From Brevundimonas sp. (GTDB lineage: Bacteria > Pseudomonadota > Alphaproteobacteria > Caulobacterales > Caulobacteraceae): a DNA stretch of 64,000 bases. The stretch covers positions 47,692 through 111,691 of the forward strand of contig NZ_JAHBYB010000009.1 in assembly GCF_019636155.1 (NCBI RefSeq), in the 5' to 3' direction. Under the pieces are notes generated by a model. The model saw nothing but the letters and a program-made list of their open reading frames with translations, ran no database searches and was not told the DNA's origin. Each line of letters opens with the position of its first letter. Within the stretch, counting starts at the first letter, position 1. The translations under genes and the position numbers were made by a program. Positions 48,781-57,756 of the stretch are shown piece after piece.

Positions 48781-51700
48781 CAGGCGTCTCCCACGCGGGG
48801 CGCGGCCGCGGCGCCGTCCGCATCGGGACGGTCGTGGGGCGGCAAGCCGTAGGTGGTCGGAATGGTGGGATCAGGCTCGGGCCGGCGCGGCATCCGGGCG
48901 GCGATCCAGCGGCAGGCCACATAGAAGACCGGCGTGAAGATCAGCCCGAACAGGGTCACCCCCAGCATGCCGAAGAAGACGGCCGTGCCCAGGGACTGGC
49001 GCATCTCGGCCCCCGGCCCGGTGGCCACCATCAGCGGCACCACGCCGAAGATGAAGGCGAAGGAGGTCATCAGGATCGGCCGCAGACGCGTCCGGGCCGC
49101 GCGGATGGCGGCGTCCCAGCGGTTCAGCCCCTCCTCCTCGGCCTGTTTGGCGAACTCGACGATCAGGATGGCGTTCTTGGCCGCCAGGGCGATCAGCACC
49201 ACCAGCCCCACCTGGACCAGGATGTTGTTGTCCAGGCCGCGCAGGTTGACCCCGATCATGGCCGCCAGGATGCACATCGGCACGATCAGCACGACCGCCA
49301 GCGGCAGGGTGAAGGCCTCATATTGGGCGGCCAGCACCAGAAAGACGAAGATCACCGCCAGGGCGAAGACCATGGTCGCGCCGCCGGAGGCCTCCTTCTC
49401 CTGCAGGGCCAGGCCGGTCCATTCGTAGGAGAAGCCTTCGGGCAGGGCCTGGCCGGCCATGGCCTCCATCGCCGTCAGGGCCTGGCCGGACGAGACGCCC
49501 GGCGCCGCCTGCCCCTGAAGCTCGGAAGCCGGGAACAGATTGTAGCGCACGACGCGGGCCGGGCCGGAATCCTCGCGCAGGGTCGCCACCGATCCGATCG
49601 GCACCATGGCGCCGGTGGCCGAACGGGCCCTGAGGTTGGCGATGTCGGCGATGTCGTCGCGCGCCGACGGCTCGGCCTGGGCGGTCACCCGGAAGGTGCG
49701 GCCCAGATAGTTGAAGTCGTTGACGTAGGCCGAGCCCAGATAGATTCCCAAGGTGTTGAACACGTCCGCGGGCTGAAGGCCCATCATCAGGGCGCGCTCG
49801 CGGTCGACGTCGGCGGTGATGCGCGGCGAGCCGGTGTTGTAGGTCGAGAAGACCTGCTGGACCTGGTCCGGGGCCTGGGCGGCGGCGCCCATCATGGCGA
49901 AGGTCGCCCCTTCCAGGGCGCGATAGCCGGCGCCGGAACGGTCCTGGACCATCAGCTGGAAGCCGTTGCCGTTGCCCAGGCCCTGAACGGCGGGCGGGGC
50001 GATGACGAAGATGTTGGCGTCCTCGATGCCCGCCGTCGCGCCGGTGATGGCGCCGGCCAGGGCGGCCGCGGCGGTCTGGGGCGTCTTGCGCTCCTTGAAG
50101 TCGTCCAGGCGGACGAACAGGGTCGCGGCGTTGGAGCCGAACGAGAAGCTGGAGCCGTCCAGCCCGGCGAAGGCCACGGTGCCGTCCACCCCTTCGGTGG
50201 ACTTGATGATCTGGTTGGCGCGCATCATCACCGCCTCGGTGCGATCCAGCGAGGCGCCGGGCGGCAGTTGCACCACCCCGATCAGGAAGCCCTGGTCCTG
50301 TTCGGGAATGAAGCCCGAGGGGGTGTCGATCAGGCGCCAGCCGGTCAGGGCCAGCAGGCCGACATAGATGGCCAGCATGACGCCCACGGTGCGGACCAGG
50401 CGCGCGGTCAGCCGGCCGTAGCGGTCCGACAGCCAGTCGAAACCGGCGTTGAAGCGCCGCCCGGCCTCGCCGAGGTAATGCAGACCCGTGCCCAGCAGGC
50501 CCGGACGCCGGCGCGGCGCCTCGTGGCTGTGCGGCTTCAGCAGCAGGGCCGCCATGGCCGGCGACAGGGTCAGGGACACCAGCAGGGACACCACCGCCGC
50601 CGTCGAGATGACGATGGCGAACTGACGATAGAAGATGCCCGGAATGCCCGGCACGAACATGGTCGGCACGAAGACCGAGACCAGCACCAGGCCGATGGCG
50701 ATCAGGGCGCCCGACACCTCCTGCATCGACCGGTGGGCCGCCTCACGCGGGGTGAGGCCCTGGCGGATGTAACGTTCGACGTTCTCGACCACCACGATGG
50801 CGTCGTCGACCACGATGCCGACCGCCAGCACCAGGGCGAACAGGCTGAGCGAGTTGATCGAATAGCCCAGCAGCAGCTGGACCGCGAAGGTCGCCACCAG
50901 GGCCACGGGAATGGCCACGATGGGGATGACGGCCGCCCGCCAGGTCTGCAGGAAGACCACGACCACCAGCACGACCAGGAAGATCGCCTCGATCAGGGTG
51001 TGCTGGACCGACTCCACCGAGGCGGCGACGAATTCGGTCGGGTTGTAGGGGATGGAGATGGCCATCCCCTGAGGCAGGGTCTCGCGGGCGGTCTCGACCT
51101 CCTTCAGCACACGCTCGGCCGTGGCCAGGGCGTTGGCGCCCGGCTGCTGGATCACCGCGATGCCGACGCCGCGTTCGCCGTCGAAGAAGCCCTTGATACC
51201 ATAGTCTTGGGCCCCCAGTTCGACCCGGGCGATGTCGCGCACCCGGGTGACCCGGCCCTGGGCGTCGGTCTTGATGACGATGTCGGCGAACTGGTCCGGA
51301 TCGGTCAGCCGGCCCTGCACCTGGACCGGCAGCTGGAAGGCCGCGGCGTTGGTGGCGAACGGCGGCTGGCCGATGGCGCCGGCGGCGGCCTGGACGTTCT
51401 GGGCCCGCAGGGCGCCGACGATCTCCTGGGCCGTCAGGTTGCGAGCGGCGGCGCGCGCCGGATCGATCCAGATCCGCATCGAATAGTTGCCGCCGCCGAA
51501 CACCATGACGTTGCCGACGCCGTCGATCCGCAACAGCCGGTCGCGCAGCTGGGAGTTGGCGTAGTTGCCGATGTAGTCGTTATCCAGCGCCCCGTTCGGC
51601 GAGGTCAGGCCGACGATCATCAGGAAGCCGCTTTCGGCCTTGTTGACCGTGACCCCGATCTGGCGGACCTGTTCCGGCAGGCGCGGTTCGGCCAGGGCGA

Positions 51701-52037
51701 CGCGGTTCTGGACCAGCACCTGAGCGTCATCCAGATCGGTTCCCGGCTGGAAGGTGACGGTGATCGCCACCCCGCCGTCCGAGGTCGAGGACGAGGACAG
51801 ATACAGCATCCCCTCGACCCCGTTGACCTCCTGCTCGATCGGCGCGGCCACGGTCTCGGCCACGGTCTCGGCCGAGGCGCCGGGATAGGCGGTGTTGATG
51901 GTGATCGTCGGGGGGGCGATCTCCGGATACTGCGACAGGGGCAGCAGCGGATAGGCGAACACCCCCATCAGGGTGATGAACACCGCGACCACGGCCGCGA
52001 AGATCGGCCGTTCGATGAAGAAGCGTGAAATGTTCAT
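48780..52037 (-). CDS. HAE1-type RND multidrug efflux pump, inner-membrane subunit
   Basis: A 1085-aa AcrB/MexB-like proton-driven transporter of hydrophobic and amphiphilic compounds. It begins with the canonical MNISRFFIERPIFAAVVAV. The proton-relay Asp pair is in TM4 (VGIVVDDAIVVVENVER, near residues 402-418), preceded by SLFALVLA. The large docking-loop and periplasmic halves are repeated as in all RND pumps, with GFIPEQDQG near 575. The C-terminus (PDPTIPTTYGLPPHDRPDADG) is a longer cytoplasmic tail than in AcrB. Operon order is MFP-pump-outer-membrane factor, with the tetR gene divergent. Confidence 0.97.
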   Translation of the reverse strand: MNISRFFIERPIFAAVVAVFITLMGVFAYPLLPLSQYPEIAPPTITINTAYPGASAETVAETVAAPIEQEVNGVEGMLYLSSSSTSDGGVAITVTFQPGTDLDDAQVLVQNRVALAEPRLPEQVRQIGVTVNKAESGFLMIVGLTSPNGALDNDYIGNYANSQLRDRLLRIDGVGNVMVFGGGNYSMRIWIDPARAAARNLTAQEIVGALRAQNVQAAAGAIGQPPFATNAAAFQLPVQVQGRLTDPDQFADIVIKTDAQGRVTRVRDIARVELGAQDYGIKGFFDGERGVGIAVIQQPGANALATAERVLKEVETARETLPQGMAISIPYNPTEFVAASVESVQHTLIEAIFLVVLVVVVFLQTWRAAVIPIVAIPVALVATFAVQLLLGYSINSLSLFALVLAVGIVVDDAIVVVENVERYIRQGLTPREAAHRSMQEVSGALIAIGLVLVSVFVPTMFVPGIPGIFYRQFAIVISTAAVVSLLVSLTLSPAMAALLLKPHSHEAPRRRPGLLGTGLHYLGEAGRRFNAGFDWLSDRYGRLTARLVRTVGVMLAIYVGLLALTGWRLIDTPSGFIPEQDQGFLIGVVQLPPGASLDRTEAVMMRANQIIKSTEGVDGTVAFAGLDGSSFSFGSNAATLFVRLDDFKERKTPQTAAAALAGAITGATAGIEDANIFVIAPPAVQGLGNGNGFQLMVQDRSGAGYRALEGATFAMMGAAAQAPDQVQQVFSTYNTGSPRITADVDRERALMMGLQPADVFNTLGIYLGSAYVNDFNYLGRTFRVTAQAEPSARDDIADIANLRARSATGAMVPIGSVATLREDSGPARVVRYNLFPASELQGQAAPGVSSGQALTAMEAMAGQALPEGFSYEWTGLALQEKEASGGATMVFALAVIFVFLVLAAQYEAFTLPLAVVLIVPMCILAAMIGVNLRGLDNNILVQVGLVVLIALAAKNAILIVEFAKQAEEEGLNRWDAAIRAARTRLRPILMTSFAFIFGVVPLMVATGPGAEMRQSLGTAVFFGMLGVTLFGLIFTPVFYVACRWIAARMPRRPEPDPTIPTTYGLPPHDRPDADGAAAAPRVGDA

Positions 52038-52040
52038 GAT

Positions 52041-53240
52041 CTAGCCGCCGACGGCCAGGCTGTTGGAGAAGCTGGCGCTGGACGCCGGGGCCGGGGTGGC
52101 CACGGGCGCCGAGGCCGGGGTCGCGACCGGCCGGATCTGGCCGACCTTGGCCTGGACCTTCATGCCCGGCTGCTGGATGCGCTGGCCGCCGGAGATGATG
52201 ACCCGGTCGTCCGGCTGGAGGCCGGAGCGGATCACGCGCAGCCCCTCGACCAGGGGTCCGGTCTGGACCGCGCGGGTGGAGACGGTTCCGTCGGCGGCGA
52301 CCACCTGGACCACGCGGCGCGCCTGATCGGTGGCGATGGCGGCGTCGGGCACCAGCAGGGCCTGATAGCCGGCCGCGCCCGCCAGTCGCGCCTGGCCGAA
52401 CATACCCGGCTTCAGGAAGCCGTCGGCGTTGGCGATCAGGGCGCGGAAGCGGATCACGCCCGAGGCGGGGTCCACGGCGTTGTCGGTGAAGGTCAGGCGG
52501 CCGGTGCGGCTGTAGTCCGACTCGTCCTGCAGCCGCACCTCGATCGGGGCGTCGCCCTGGCGGCTCTGGCGCTGGTATTTCAGCAGCAGGGCCTCGGAGC
52601 CTTCGAAGACGAAATAGATGGGCGCGCTGGACACGATGGTCGTCAGCACGTCGGCGGCCGACGATCCGCCGCCGACCAGATTGCCCGGATCGACGCGCCG
52701 GTCCGAGATCCGGCCCGCGATCGGGGCGGTGACGCGGGTGAACTCAAGATCCAGCTGGCGAGCGCGGATGGCGGCGTTGGCGGCGGCCACGGCGGCCTCG
52801 GCCTGGCCCACGGCGGCGCGATTGGCGTCGACCTCGGCCCGGGACACGGCCTGGGAGGCCAGCAGCCCTTCGGAGCGGGTCAGGTTGGCCTGGGCCAGAG
52901 ACAGCTGGGCCTGGGCCTGGGCGAGGGAGGCGCGGGCCGAGGCCAGGGCCGCCTGGGCCGGGCGCGGGTCCAGGGTGAACAGCAGCTGGCCGCGCCGCAC
53001 ATAGTCGCCGTCGCGGAAATGGACGCCCGAGACATAGCCGCCCACGCGGGCGCGCACCTCGACCGTCTGGGTCGCCTCGAACCGGCCCGAGAACTCGTCC
53101 CAGTCCTGGACCTGGCGCGCCAGGGGCTGGGCCACGGTGACCGCCGGGGCGGGCGGGGCCTGGGCCTCGCTGCGCTGGGTGCAGCTCTGCATCGCGACCG
53201 CCACGAGGACGGACGCAACCGCGATTTTGACGGTGCGCAT
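52041..53240 (-). CDS. RND efflux periplasmic adaptor (membrane fusion protein)
   Basis: A 399-aa AcrA-like adaptor linking pump and outer-membrane channel. A signal sequence with a Cys (VAMQSCTQRS, Cys near residue 20) suggests a lipoprotein, although the lipobox is atypical. It has a lipoyl half-motif VRARVGGYVSGVHFRDGDYV near residues 62-81, a long alpha-hairpin rich in Ala/Gln (about 95-165), the second lipoyl half EFTRVTAPIAGRISDRRV near 168-185, and a beta-barrel domain to about 370. The tail is Ala/Pro/Ser-rich. The ATG at 53240 fits the signal peptide; it starts the operon and lies 3 bp before the pump gene. Confidence 0.93.
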   Translation of the reverse strand: MRTVKIAVASVLVAVAMQSCTQRSEAQAPPAPAVTVAQPLARQVQDWDEFSGRFEATQTVEVRARVGGYVSGVHFRDGDYVRRGQLLFTLDPRPAQAALASARASLAQAQAQLSLAQANLTRSEGLLASQAVSRAEVDANRAAVGQAEAAVAAANAAIRARQLDLEFTRVTAPIAGRISDRRVDPGNLVGGGSSAADVLTTIVSSAPIYFVFEGSEALLLKYQRQSRQGDAPIEVRLQDESDYSRTGRLTFTDNAVDPASGVIRFRALIANADGFLKPGMFGQARLAGAAGYQALLVPDAAIATDQARRVVQVVAADGTVSTRAVQTGPLVEGLRVIRSGLQPDDRVIISGGQRIQQPGMKVQAKVGQIRPVATPASAPVATPAPASSASFSNSLAVGG

Positions 53241-53290
53241 GGAGGATCGGTCCCTGAATTTCGGAAGATGCGCGGCAAGGGGGAGGCCGC

Positions 53291-53308
53291 AGTCAACGCC
53301 CGGTGACT
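53291..53308. promoter_or_regulatory. TetR-type operator, site 1
   Basis: AGTCA-ACGCCCGG-TGACT is a perfect 5-bp dyad with an 8-bp spacer, within the 115-bp gap between the efflux operon and its divergent regulator. It matches site 2 in arms and in most of the spacer. Confidence 0.6.
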
Positions 53309-53329
53309 TAATGGTGAGCGTCGCGGCGC

Positions 53330-53349
53330 TTGTCAACGCCTGATGACAA
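53330..53349. promoter_or_regulatory. TetR-type operator, site 2
   Basis: TTGTCA-ACGCCTGA-TGACAA is a perfect 6-bp dyad with an 8-bp spacer. It begins 40 bp (about four helical turns) from site 1 and ends 6 bp before the regulator's ATG. Both sites share the core GTCAACGCC(C/T)G(G/A)TGAC. Confidence 0.65.
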
Positions 53350-53355
53350 AGCCAT

Positions 53356-53958
53356 ATGTGCGGTGGGGATATTTCTGGAGACCCGAACATCTTGCTCTGC
53401 AACGTTCCGCGTCCACGCAACGCCGAGGCGACGCGCGCCGCCATATTGGCCGCGGCGCAAGAGCGCTTTTCGAACCAGAGCTATGACGAAGTCGGCATGC
53501 GCGACATCGCCGGCGACGTCGGCGTGGATGCGGCCCTGGTGTCCCGCTATTTCGGCTCGAAGGAAGAACTGTTCGAGATCGTCCTGGACAGTTGCGACAA
53601 GGGGCTGGACCTGATGGACGGCGACCGGGCCGATTTCGGCCGTCGCGTCGCCCAGGCGGTGATCCTGCAGCCGACCCACGCCGGCAAGCTGCGCGGGCTG
53701 ATGATCCTGCTGCGGTCGATCGCCTCGGCCAGGGCGATGGAGATCATTCAGAGAAACGCCGACACCCGCTTCCACCGCCCCTTCGCCGACTGGGTCGGCG
53801 GGCCCGACGGCGCGGTGCGCGCCCGGCTGGCGGCGGGCTTCATCATGGGCATGGCCGTCAGCCGCGAAGTCACCGGCGGCTATGGGCTGAACGCAGACCA
53901 GTGCCGCCGCATGGTCGACCGGATGGCCGAGGTGCTGCAGGCCCTGATCGACGGCTAG
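53356..53958 (+). CDS. TetR-family repressor of the RND efflux operon
   Basis: A 200-aa regulator. The HTH is in ATRAAILAAAQERFSNQSYDEVGMRDIAGDVGVDAALVSRYFGSKEELF (split over residues 24-73), typical of AcrR/TetR proteins. The C-terminal ligand domain (about 85-200) resembles TetR_C groups that sense drugs. It is divergent from the adaptor-pump-channel operon with two matching operators between, so it most likely represses both. The start is uncertain: ATG at 53356 lies almost against operator 2, and a TTG at 53392 in ILLCNVPRP is an alternative. Confidence 0.88.
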   Translation: MCGGDISGDPNILLCNVPRPRNAEATRAAILAAAQERFSNQSYDEVGMRDIAGDVGVDAALVSRYFGSKEELFEIVLDSCDKGLDLMDGDRADFGRRVAQAVILQPTHAGKLRGLMILLRSIASARAMEIIQRNADTRFHRPFADWVGGPDGAVRARLAAGFIMGMAVSREVTGGYGLNADQCRRMVDRMAEVLQALIDG

Positions 53959-53959
53959 A

Positions 53960-55183
53960 TCACGGCGCCCGCCCGGCGGCGACCTGGACCACGTCGATGC
54001 GGCCGGTGCGGAAACCGGCCTCGCAATAGCCGAGATAATAGCGCCACAGCCGCTGGAAGCGGGGGGTCGGCGGGTCGTCCGCGCGGGCGGCCCAGGCGTC
54101 GAACCGCTCGCGCCATTCGGCCAGGGTGCGGGCGTAGTCCGGCCCCATGCGGCGCTCGACCCGGGCGGCCAGCCCGGCCTCGGCCATGAGCTGGTCCAAC
54201 ACCGACCGGGACGGCAGCATCCCGCCGGGAAAGACATGCATCTGGATGAAGTCGGGGCGGCGGCGATAGCTGTCGAACAGGTCGTCGCGGATGGTGATGA
54301 TCTGCAGGGCCGCCCGCCCCCCCGGCGCCAGCAGGTCGCGCACCCGGCCGAAGAAGACGGGCCAGTAGGCCTCGCCCACCGCCTCGAACATCTCGATGGA
54401 GACGACGGCGTCGAACCGGCCCGCGACATCGCGATAGTCGATCAGCCGGATCTGGACCCTGTCGGCCAGGCCCGCGGCGGCCATCCGCGCCTCGGCATAG
54501 GCCTTCTGGGAGGGCGACAGGGTGATGGCGGTGACCCGCGCCCCCCGCTCGCGGGCCGCGTATTCGGCGAAGCCGCCCCAGCCGCAGCCGATCTCCAGCA
54601 CATGACTGTCCGGACCGATCCCGGCGGCGTCGGCCAGGGCGGCGTATTTGGCGCTCTGGGCCTGTTCCAGGTCGAGGTTCGGCCGGTCGAACAGGGCCGA
54701 GGAATAGGTCATGCCGGGGTCCAGCCAGCCGGCGTAGAAGGCGTTGCCCAGGTCATAGTGGGCCACGATGTTGCGCCGCGCGCCCCGGCGGCTGTTGCGC
54801 GACAGGGCGTGGCCGACGGCGTCCAGCCCGCGCAGCAGGCGCGATCCCGTCACGATCCGCGCCAGCCCCTCGTAGTTGTCGGCGAAGGCGACCAGCAGGC
54901 CGGTCAAGTCGGGCGTGTCCCAGTCGCCGGCCAGATAGCCTTCGGCGAAACCGATGTCGCCGCGCCCGACCATCCGCGCCAGGGCGCGCCAGCGCCGCAC
55001 CCGCCAGACCGCATGGGGGCGAGCCTCCCGGCCCAGCCGCCAGCGGCCGCCGCCGGGCAGGACCACGTCCAGCCGCCCCCGACCCCACAACCGCCCCAGC
55101 CGGACCAGCAGGGGCCGCGCCCAGAAGGGGGCGCGCGGCGGGCCTTCGGGGGCCGCATCGTCTTCGAAGGCCTGATCGGTCAT
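53960..55183 (-). CDS. cfa: cyclopropane-fatty-acyl-phospholipid synthase family methyltransferase
   Basis: A 407-aa SAM-dependent enzyme of the CFA/mycolic acid synthase family that adds a methylene bridge to unsaturated phospholipid acyl chains. An N-terminal lipid-binding region (about 1-120, with DIGFAEGYLAGDWDTPDLTGLL) is followed by AHYDLGNAFYAGWLDPGMTYSSALF near 142-166. SAM motif I is VLEIGCGWGGFAEYAA near 196-211, and further conserved blocks are TLSPSQKAYAEAR near 222 and SIEMFEAVGEAYW near 262. It converges with tetR, with one base between the stops. The exact lipid product was not determinable. Confidence 0.9.
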   Translation of the reverse strand: MTDQAFEDDAAPEGPPRAPFWARPLLVRLGRLWGRGRLDVVLPGGGRWRLGREARPHAVWRVRRWRALARMVGRGDIGFAEGYLAGDWDTPDLTGLLVAFADNYEGLARIVTGSRLLRGLDAVGHALSRNSRRGARRNIVAHYDLGNAFYAGWLDPGMTYSSALFDRPNLDLEQAQSAKYAALADAAGIGPDSHVLEIGCGWGGFAEYAARERGARVTAITLSPSQKAYAEARMAAAGLADRVQIRLIDYRDVAGRFDAVVSIEMFEAVGEAYWPVFFGRVRDLLAPGGRAALQIITIRDDLFDSYRRRPDFIQMHVFPGGMLPSRSVLDQLMAEAGLAARVERRMGPDYARTLAEWRERFDAWAARADDPPTPRFQRLWRYYLGYCEAGFRTGRIDVVQVAAGRAP

Positions 55184-55297
55184 GGCGCCGCTCCTTCGTC
55201 CCGGTTTTTAACATGGCCTCCCGTGCGAGGCTGGCAAGGGACCGGCTATAGGTTTCGGGGGCGCCGCCGGGGCGCCGATTCGCCGAAGGGCCGCCGG

Positions 55298-56215
55298 ATG
55301 ACGCGACATCCCCTGATCGCCGGGGTCGAACTGGGCGGCACCAAGGTGGCCTGCCTGCTGGCGCGCGGGCCGGACGACATACTGGCCCAGACGCGGATCG
55401 ACACCGGAAACCCGGACACGACCCTGGCCGCCGTCTCGGACCAGCTGACGGCCTGGAAGGCGGCGCACGGCCTGGACGCGATCGGGGTGGCCAGCTTCGG
55501 GCCGATCGACATCGACCCCGGCTCGGCGACCTATGGTTCGGCCATCGGCACGCCGAAGCCCGGCTGGGACGGGATCGACCTGCTGGCGCCGCTGAAGGGC
55601 CTGGGCCTGCCCATCGGGTTCGACACCGACGTCAACGGCGCCGCCCTGGCCGAGGGCCGATGGGGCGCCGCCCGGGGCCTGTCGGACTTCGCCTATGTCA
55701 CCGTGGGCACGGGCATCGGGGTGGGGGCGGTCGTCGCCGGACGCACCGTGCGCGGACTGGGCCATATGGAGGCCGGCCACCTGCGTTCGCCCCGGTTGAG
55801 GGGGCATGAGGGGTTCGCAGGGGTCTGCCCCTATCATGGCGACTGCGCCGAGGGGCTGGCGGCCGGTCCGGCCATCGCGGCGCGGGCGGGACGCCCGGCC
55901 GAGACCCTGGCGCCCGACCATCCGGCCTGGGACGAGCCGGTCCATGTGCTGGCGGCCCTTTGCCACAACCTGATCTACACCCTGGCGCCCCAGCGCATCC
56001 TGATCGGCGGCGGCGTCGGCATGGGCCAGCCGCACCTGTTGCCGCGCATCCGCCGCGCCCTGAGCGAAAGCCTGGGCGGCTATGCCCAGGCGCGGCTGAT
56101 CGACGGCCAGATGGGCCAGCGGATCCTTCATCCCGGCCTGGGCGACCGGGCCGGGCCCCTGGGCGCCGTCGCCGTGGGTCTGGGCGCCCTGGCCGCGGTC
56201 AGCCGCAGCGGCTGA
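55298..56215 (+). CDS. ROK-family sugar kinase, fructokinase-like
   Basis: A 305-aa kinase phosphorylating a hexose with ATP. It begins with the phosphate-binding GVELGGTKVACLLARG near residues 8-23. The catalytic Asp lies in GFDTDVNGAALAEGRWGAARG near 107-127. TVGTGIGVGAVVAGRTVRGLGHMEAGHLR follows near 134-162, then the zinc-binding cluster GVCPYHGDCAEGLAAGPAI near 174-192, as in BsFRK-type fructokinases. It is full length. The nearby cfa gene is divergent, so it is probably a single-gene unit; the 3' end overlaps the next convergent gene by 17 bp. Confidence 0.92.
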   Translation: MTRHPLIAGVELGGTKVACLLARGPDDILAQTRIDTGNPDTTLAAVSDQLTAWKAAHGLDAIGVASFGPIDIDPGSATYGSAIGTPKPGWDGIDLLAPLKGLGLPIGFDTDVNGAALAEGRWGAARGLSDFAYVTVGTGIGVGAVVAGRTVRGLGHMEAGHLRSPRLRGHEGFAGVCPYHGDCAEGLAAGPAIAARAGRPAETLAPDHPAWDEPVHVLAALCHNLIYTLAPQRILIGGGVGMGQPHLLPRIRRALSESLGGYAQARLIDGQMGQRILHPGLGDRAGPLGAVAVGLGALAAVSRSG

Positions 56216-56723
56216 AGAAGGTCTCGATCCGGTCGCCGGAGCCGGGGTGGGCCGCATAGACGTGCCGGTCCTGGCCTTCCCACTGGGCGATCCAGCGGGT
56301 CTGACGGAAGCGCTGGAACACCGGTTCGGTCGTCCGCGCCATGGCGGTCAGCCAGTAGCCGTCGCCGACGCCATAGGGTTCGGCCTCGGCCTGGAAACGC
56401 TCGGTCTCGCCGCCGGATTCCAGATGGATTTCGGCCGGTCGGGCCTGGGCCGCATGGGCGGCCACCTCCAGCCGCGCCTCGCGGCCGCCCTCGCAGACCA
56501 GGCTCAGCCGCACGTCGTCGCTTTCGGCCTGGCCATAGACCAGCTGCACCGAGCCGTCGTGGTCGTTCAGGAACCAGTCGTAGCCGGCCACCGGCGCCGG
56601 AGCCGAGCCGCCTTCGCCCGCCGCTCCTTCGACGGACGGGGTGGTGGCGCAGGCCGAGACCAGGGCGGCCAGGGCGCCCAGGGCGCCCAGGGCCAGGATC
56701 GGCCGAACGGTGCGGATCGTCAT
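56199..56723 (-). CDS. small secreted lipoprotein, first of three related proteins
   Basis: A 174-aa protein of unknown function. The signal peptide carries the lipobox LVSAC (Cys near 25). The mature part contains YDWFLNDHDGSVQLVYGQAESDDVRLSLVCEGG near residues 48-80 and ends in FFSRCG. The W...G...D.L.L.C..G pattern and the C-terminal CG match the two genes at 56737 and 57200, suggesting diverged paralogues with a conserved cysteine pair. It is the last of the three on the minus strand downstream of flgH. The function is not recognised. Confidence 0.75.
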   Translation of the reverse strand: MTIRTVRPILALGALGALAALVSACATTPSVEGAAGEGGSAPAPVAGYDWFLNDHDGSVQLVYGQAESDDVRLSLVCEGGREARLEVAAHAAQARPAEIHLESGGETERFQAEAEPYGVGDGYWLTAMARTTEPVFQRFRQTRWIAQWEGQDRHVYAAHPGSGDRIETFFSRCG

Positions 56724-56736
56724 CGGTCGCCCTCCC

Positions 56737-57162
56737 CTAGCCGCCGCAAAGTTCGGCGAAACGGCGCAGCTTGGCCATATGGGCGGCCGGAACCTCGACC
56801 GACCGTTCCTGCCCCGCCACCGCCAGGGTCAGCCGGCCGCTGTCGACGAAGGCGGCGAAGACGGGATGGTCCACGCGCAGGGCGGCCTTCAGCCGGCCTG
56901 TGCGGCCCACCTCGGCCTGTGTCGCCGCCGAGGCCGCGCCAGACCGCAGGGTCGCCGCCCCGCCCTCGCCCGTCTGGCCGTACAGGGCCAGTTGGGCCAC
57001 CCCGTCGCCCGGCTGGCATTCCAGGGTGGCGCGCAGACGGGCCGTGTCGGGGACGTCATTGGCCAGGACCACGGGGCCGTCGCCCTCATACAGGCTCCAG
57101 GTCCAGGCCGGAGCCGCCGCCTGAAGCGCCAAGGCCGAAACGGCCGCCAGCAGATGGATCAT
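56737..57162 (-). CDS. small secreted protein, second of three related proteins
   Basis: A 141-aa protein with a short signal peptide (MIHLLAAVSALALQAAAPA). The mature part is about 120 residues with TWSLYEGDGPVVLANDVPDTARLRATLECQPGDG near 21-54, a central strand region, HPVFAAFVDSGRLTLAVAG near 98-116, and a C-terminal FAELCGG. Two cysteines remain in the mature protein, at positions equivalent to those of its neighbours, probably forming a disulfide. It lies 13 bp from the next gene, so the two are probably co-transcribed. Function unknown. Confidence 0.75.
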   Translation of the reverse strand: MIHLLAAVSALALQAAAPAWTWSLYEGDGPVVLANDVPDTARLRATLECQPGDGVAQLALYGQTGEGGAATLRSGAASAATQAEVGRTGRLKAALRVDHPVFAAFVDSGRLTLAVAGQERSVEVPAAHMAKLRRFAELCGG

Positions 57163-57199
57163 GGTCGCAGCGCCCCGCTTGCCTTCCGGCGGATTTTGC

Positions 57200-57682
57200 T
57201 CAGGCGCGGCGCGCTCCGCAATAGGCCAGGAATTCGGCCGCCAGACGACGCTCGTCCTTGGTGGCCGGCAGCACGCCCCGGCCCGCGTCGCCGCCGACCG
57301 GCAGCACGCCGTCGCGGGCCAGGCCGGTCAGGGCCGGATCGTTCAGGCCGATGCGGGTTTCCGCCTCCAGTCCGCCGGTCATCGGGTCGATGGCGGCCGG
57401 ATAGGTCATGAAGGCCTGGATCAGGCGCGCGCCCAGGGGCTGGACCTCGCCATAGACGACGGCCTGGGTGGCGCCGGGCTCGCACGTCATCATGATGGCC
57501 AGCTGGTCGGAATTGGCCACGCCATAGGCCAGCTTGGCCATCGTCCCTTCATGGCTGAGATGCCAGCCCATGGCCGGCGACGCCTCGGCCGCGGCCTCGG
57601 TGGCGGGATCGGCGCCGTAGGACTGGACCGCGAAGGCGGCCAGGCCCAGGGCGGCGGCGGCGGGGATCAGGGTCTTCAGCAT
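57200..57682 (-). CDS. small secreted protein, third of three related proteins
   Basis: A 160-aa protein with a signal peptide (MLKTLIPAAAALGLAAF, cleavage near residue 22). The mature part has MGWHLSHEGTMAKLAYGVANSDQLAIMMTCEPGA near 36-69, GEVQPLGARLIQAFMTY near 75-91 and the C-terminal RRLAAEFLAYCGARRA. The same W, LAYG, C-x-x-G and C-terminal CG landmarks occur in the two genes downstream. An ATG 15 bp upstream (57697) is an alternative start. It follows flgH across a 113-bp gap that contains the 33-bp repeat. Confidence 0.75.
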   Translation of the reverse strand: MLKTLIPAAAALGLAAFAVQSYGADPATEAAAEASPAMGWHLSHEGTMAKLAYGVANSDQLAIMMTCEPGATQAVVYGEVQPLGARLIQAFMTYPAAIDPMTGGLEAETRIGLNDPALTGLARDGVLPVGGDAGRGVLPATKDERRLAAEFLAYCGARRA

Positions 57683-57756
57683 GATGGGCGCTCGCATTCG
57701 AGTGCTGAACGCGGGCGTCCGTTAACGGTTCACGGCAAAGCTGGGGCCCTTTCGCG

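Noticed and set aside
48834-52028. A 1,064-codon open frame on the plus strand across the RND pump gene
   Set aside because: It mirrors the pump gene, is dominated by His/Gln/Arg/Gly/Asp, and has no fold or family match. It is a shadow of the real gene.
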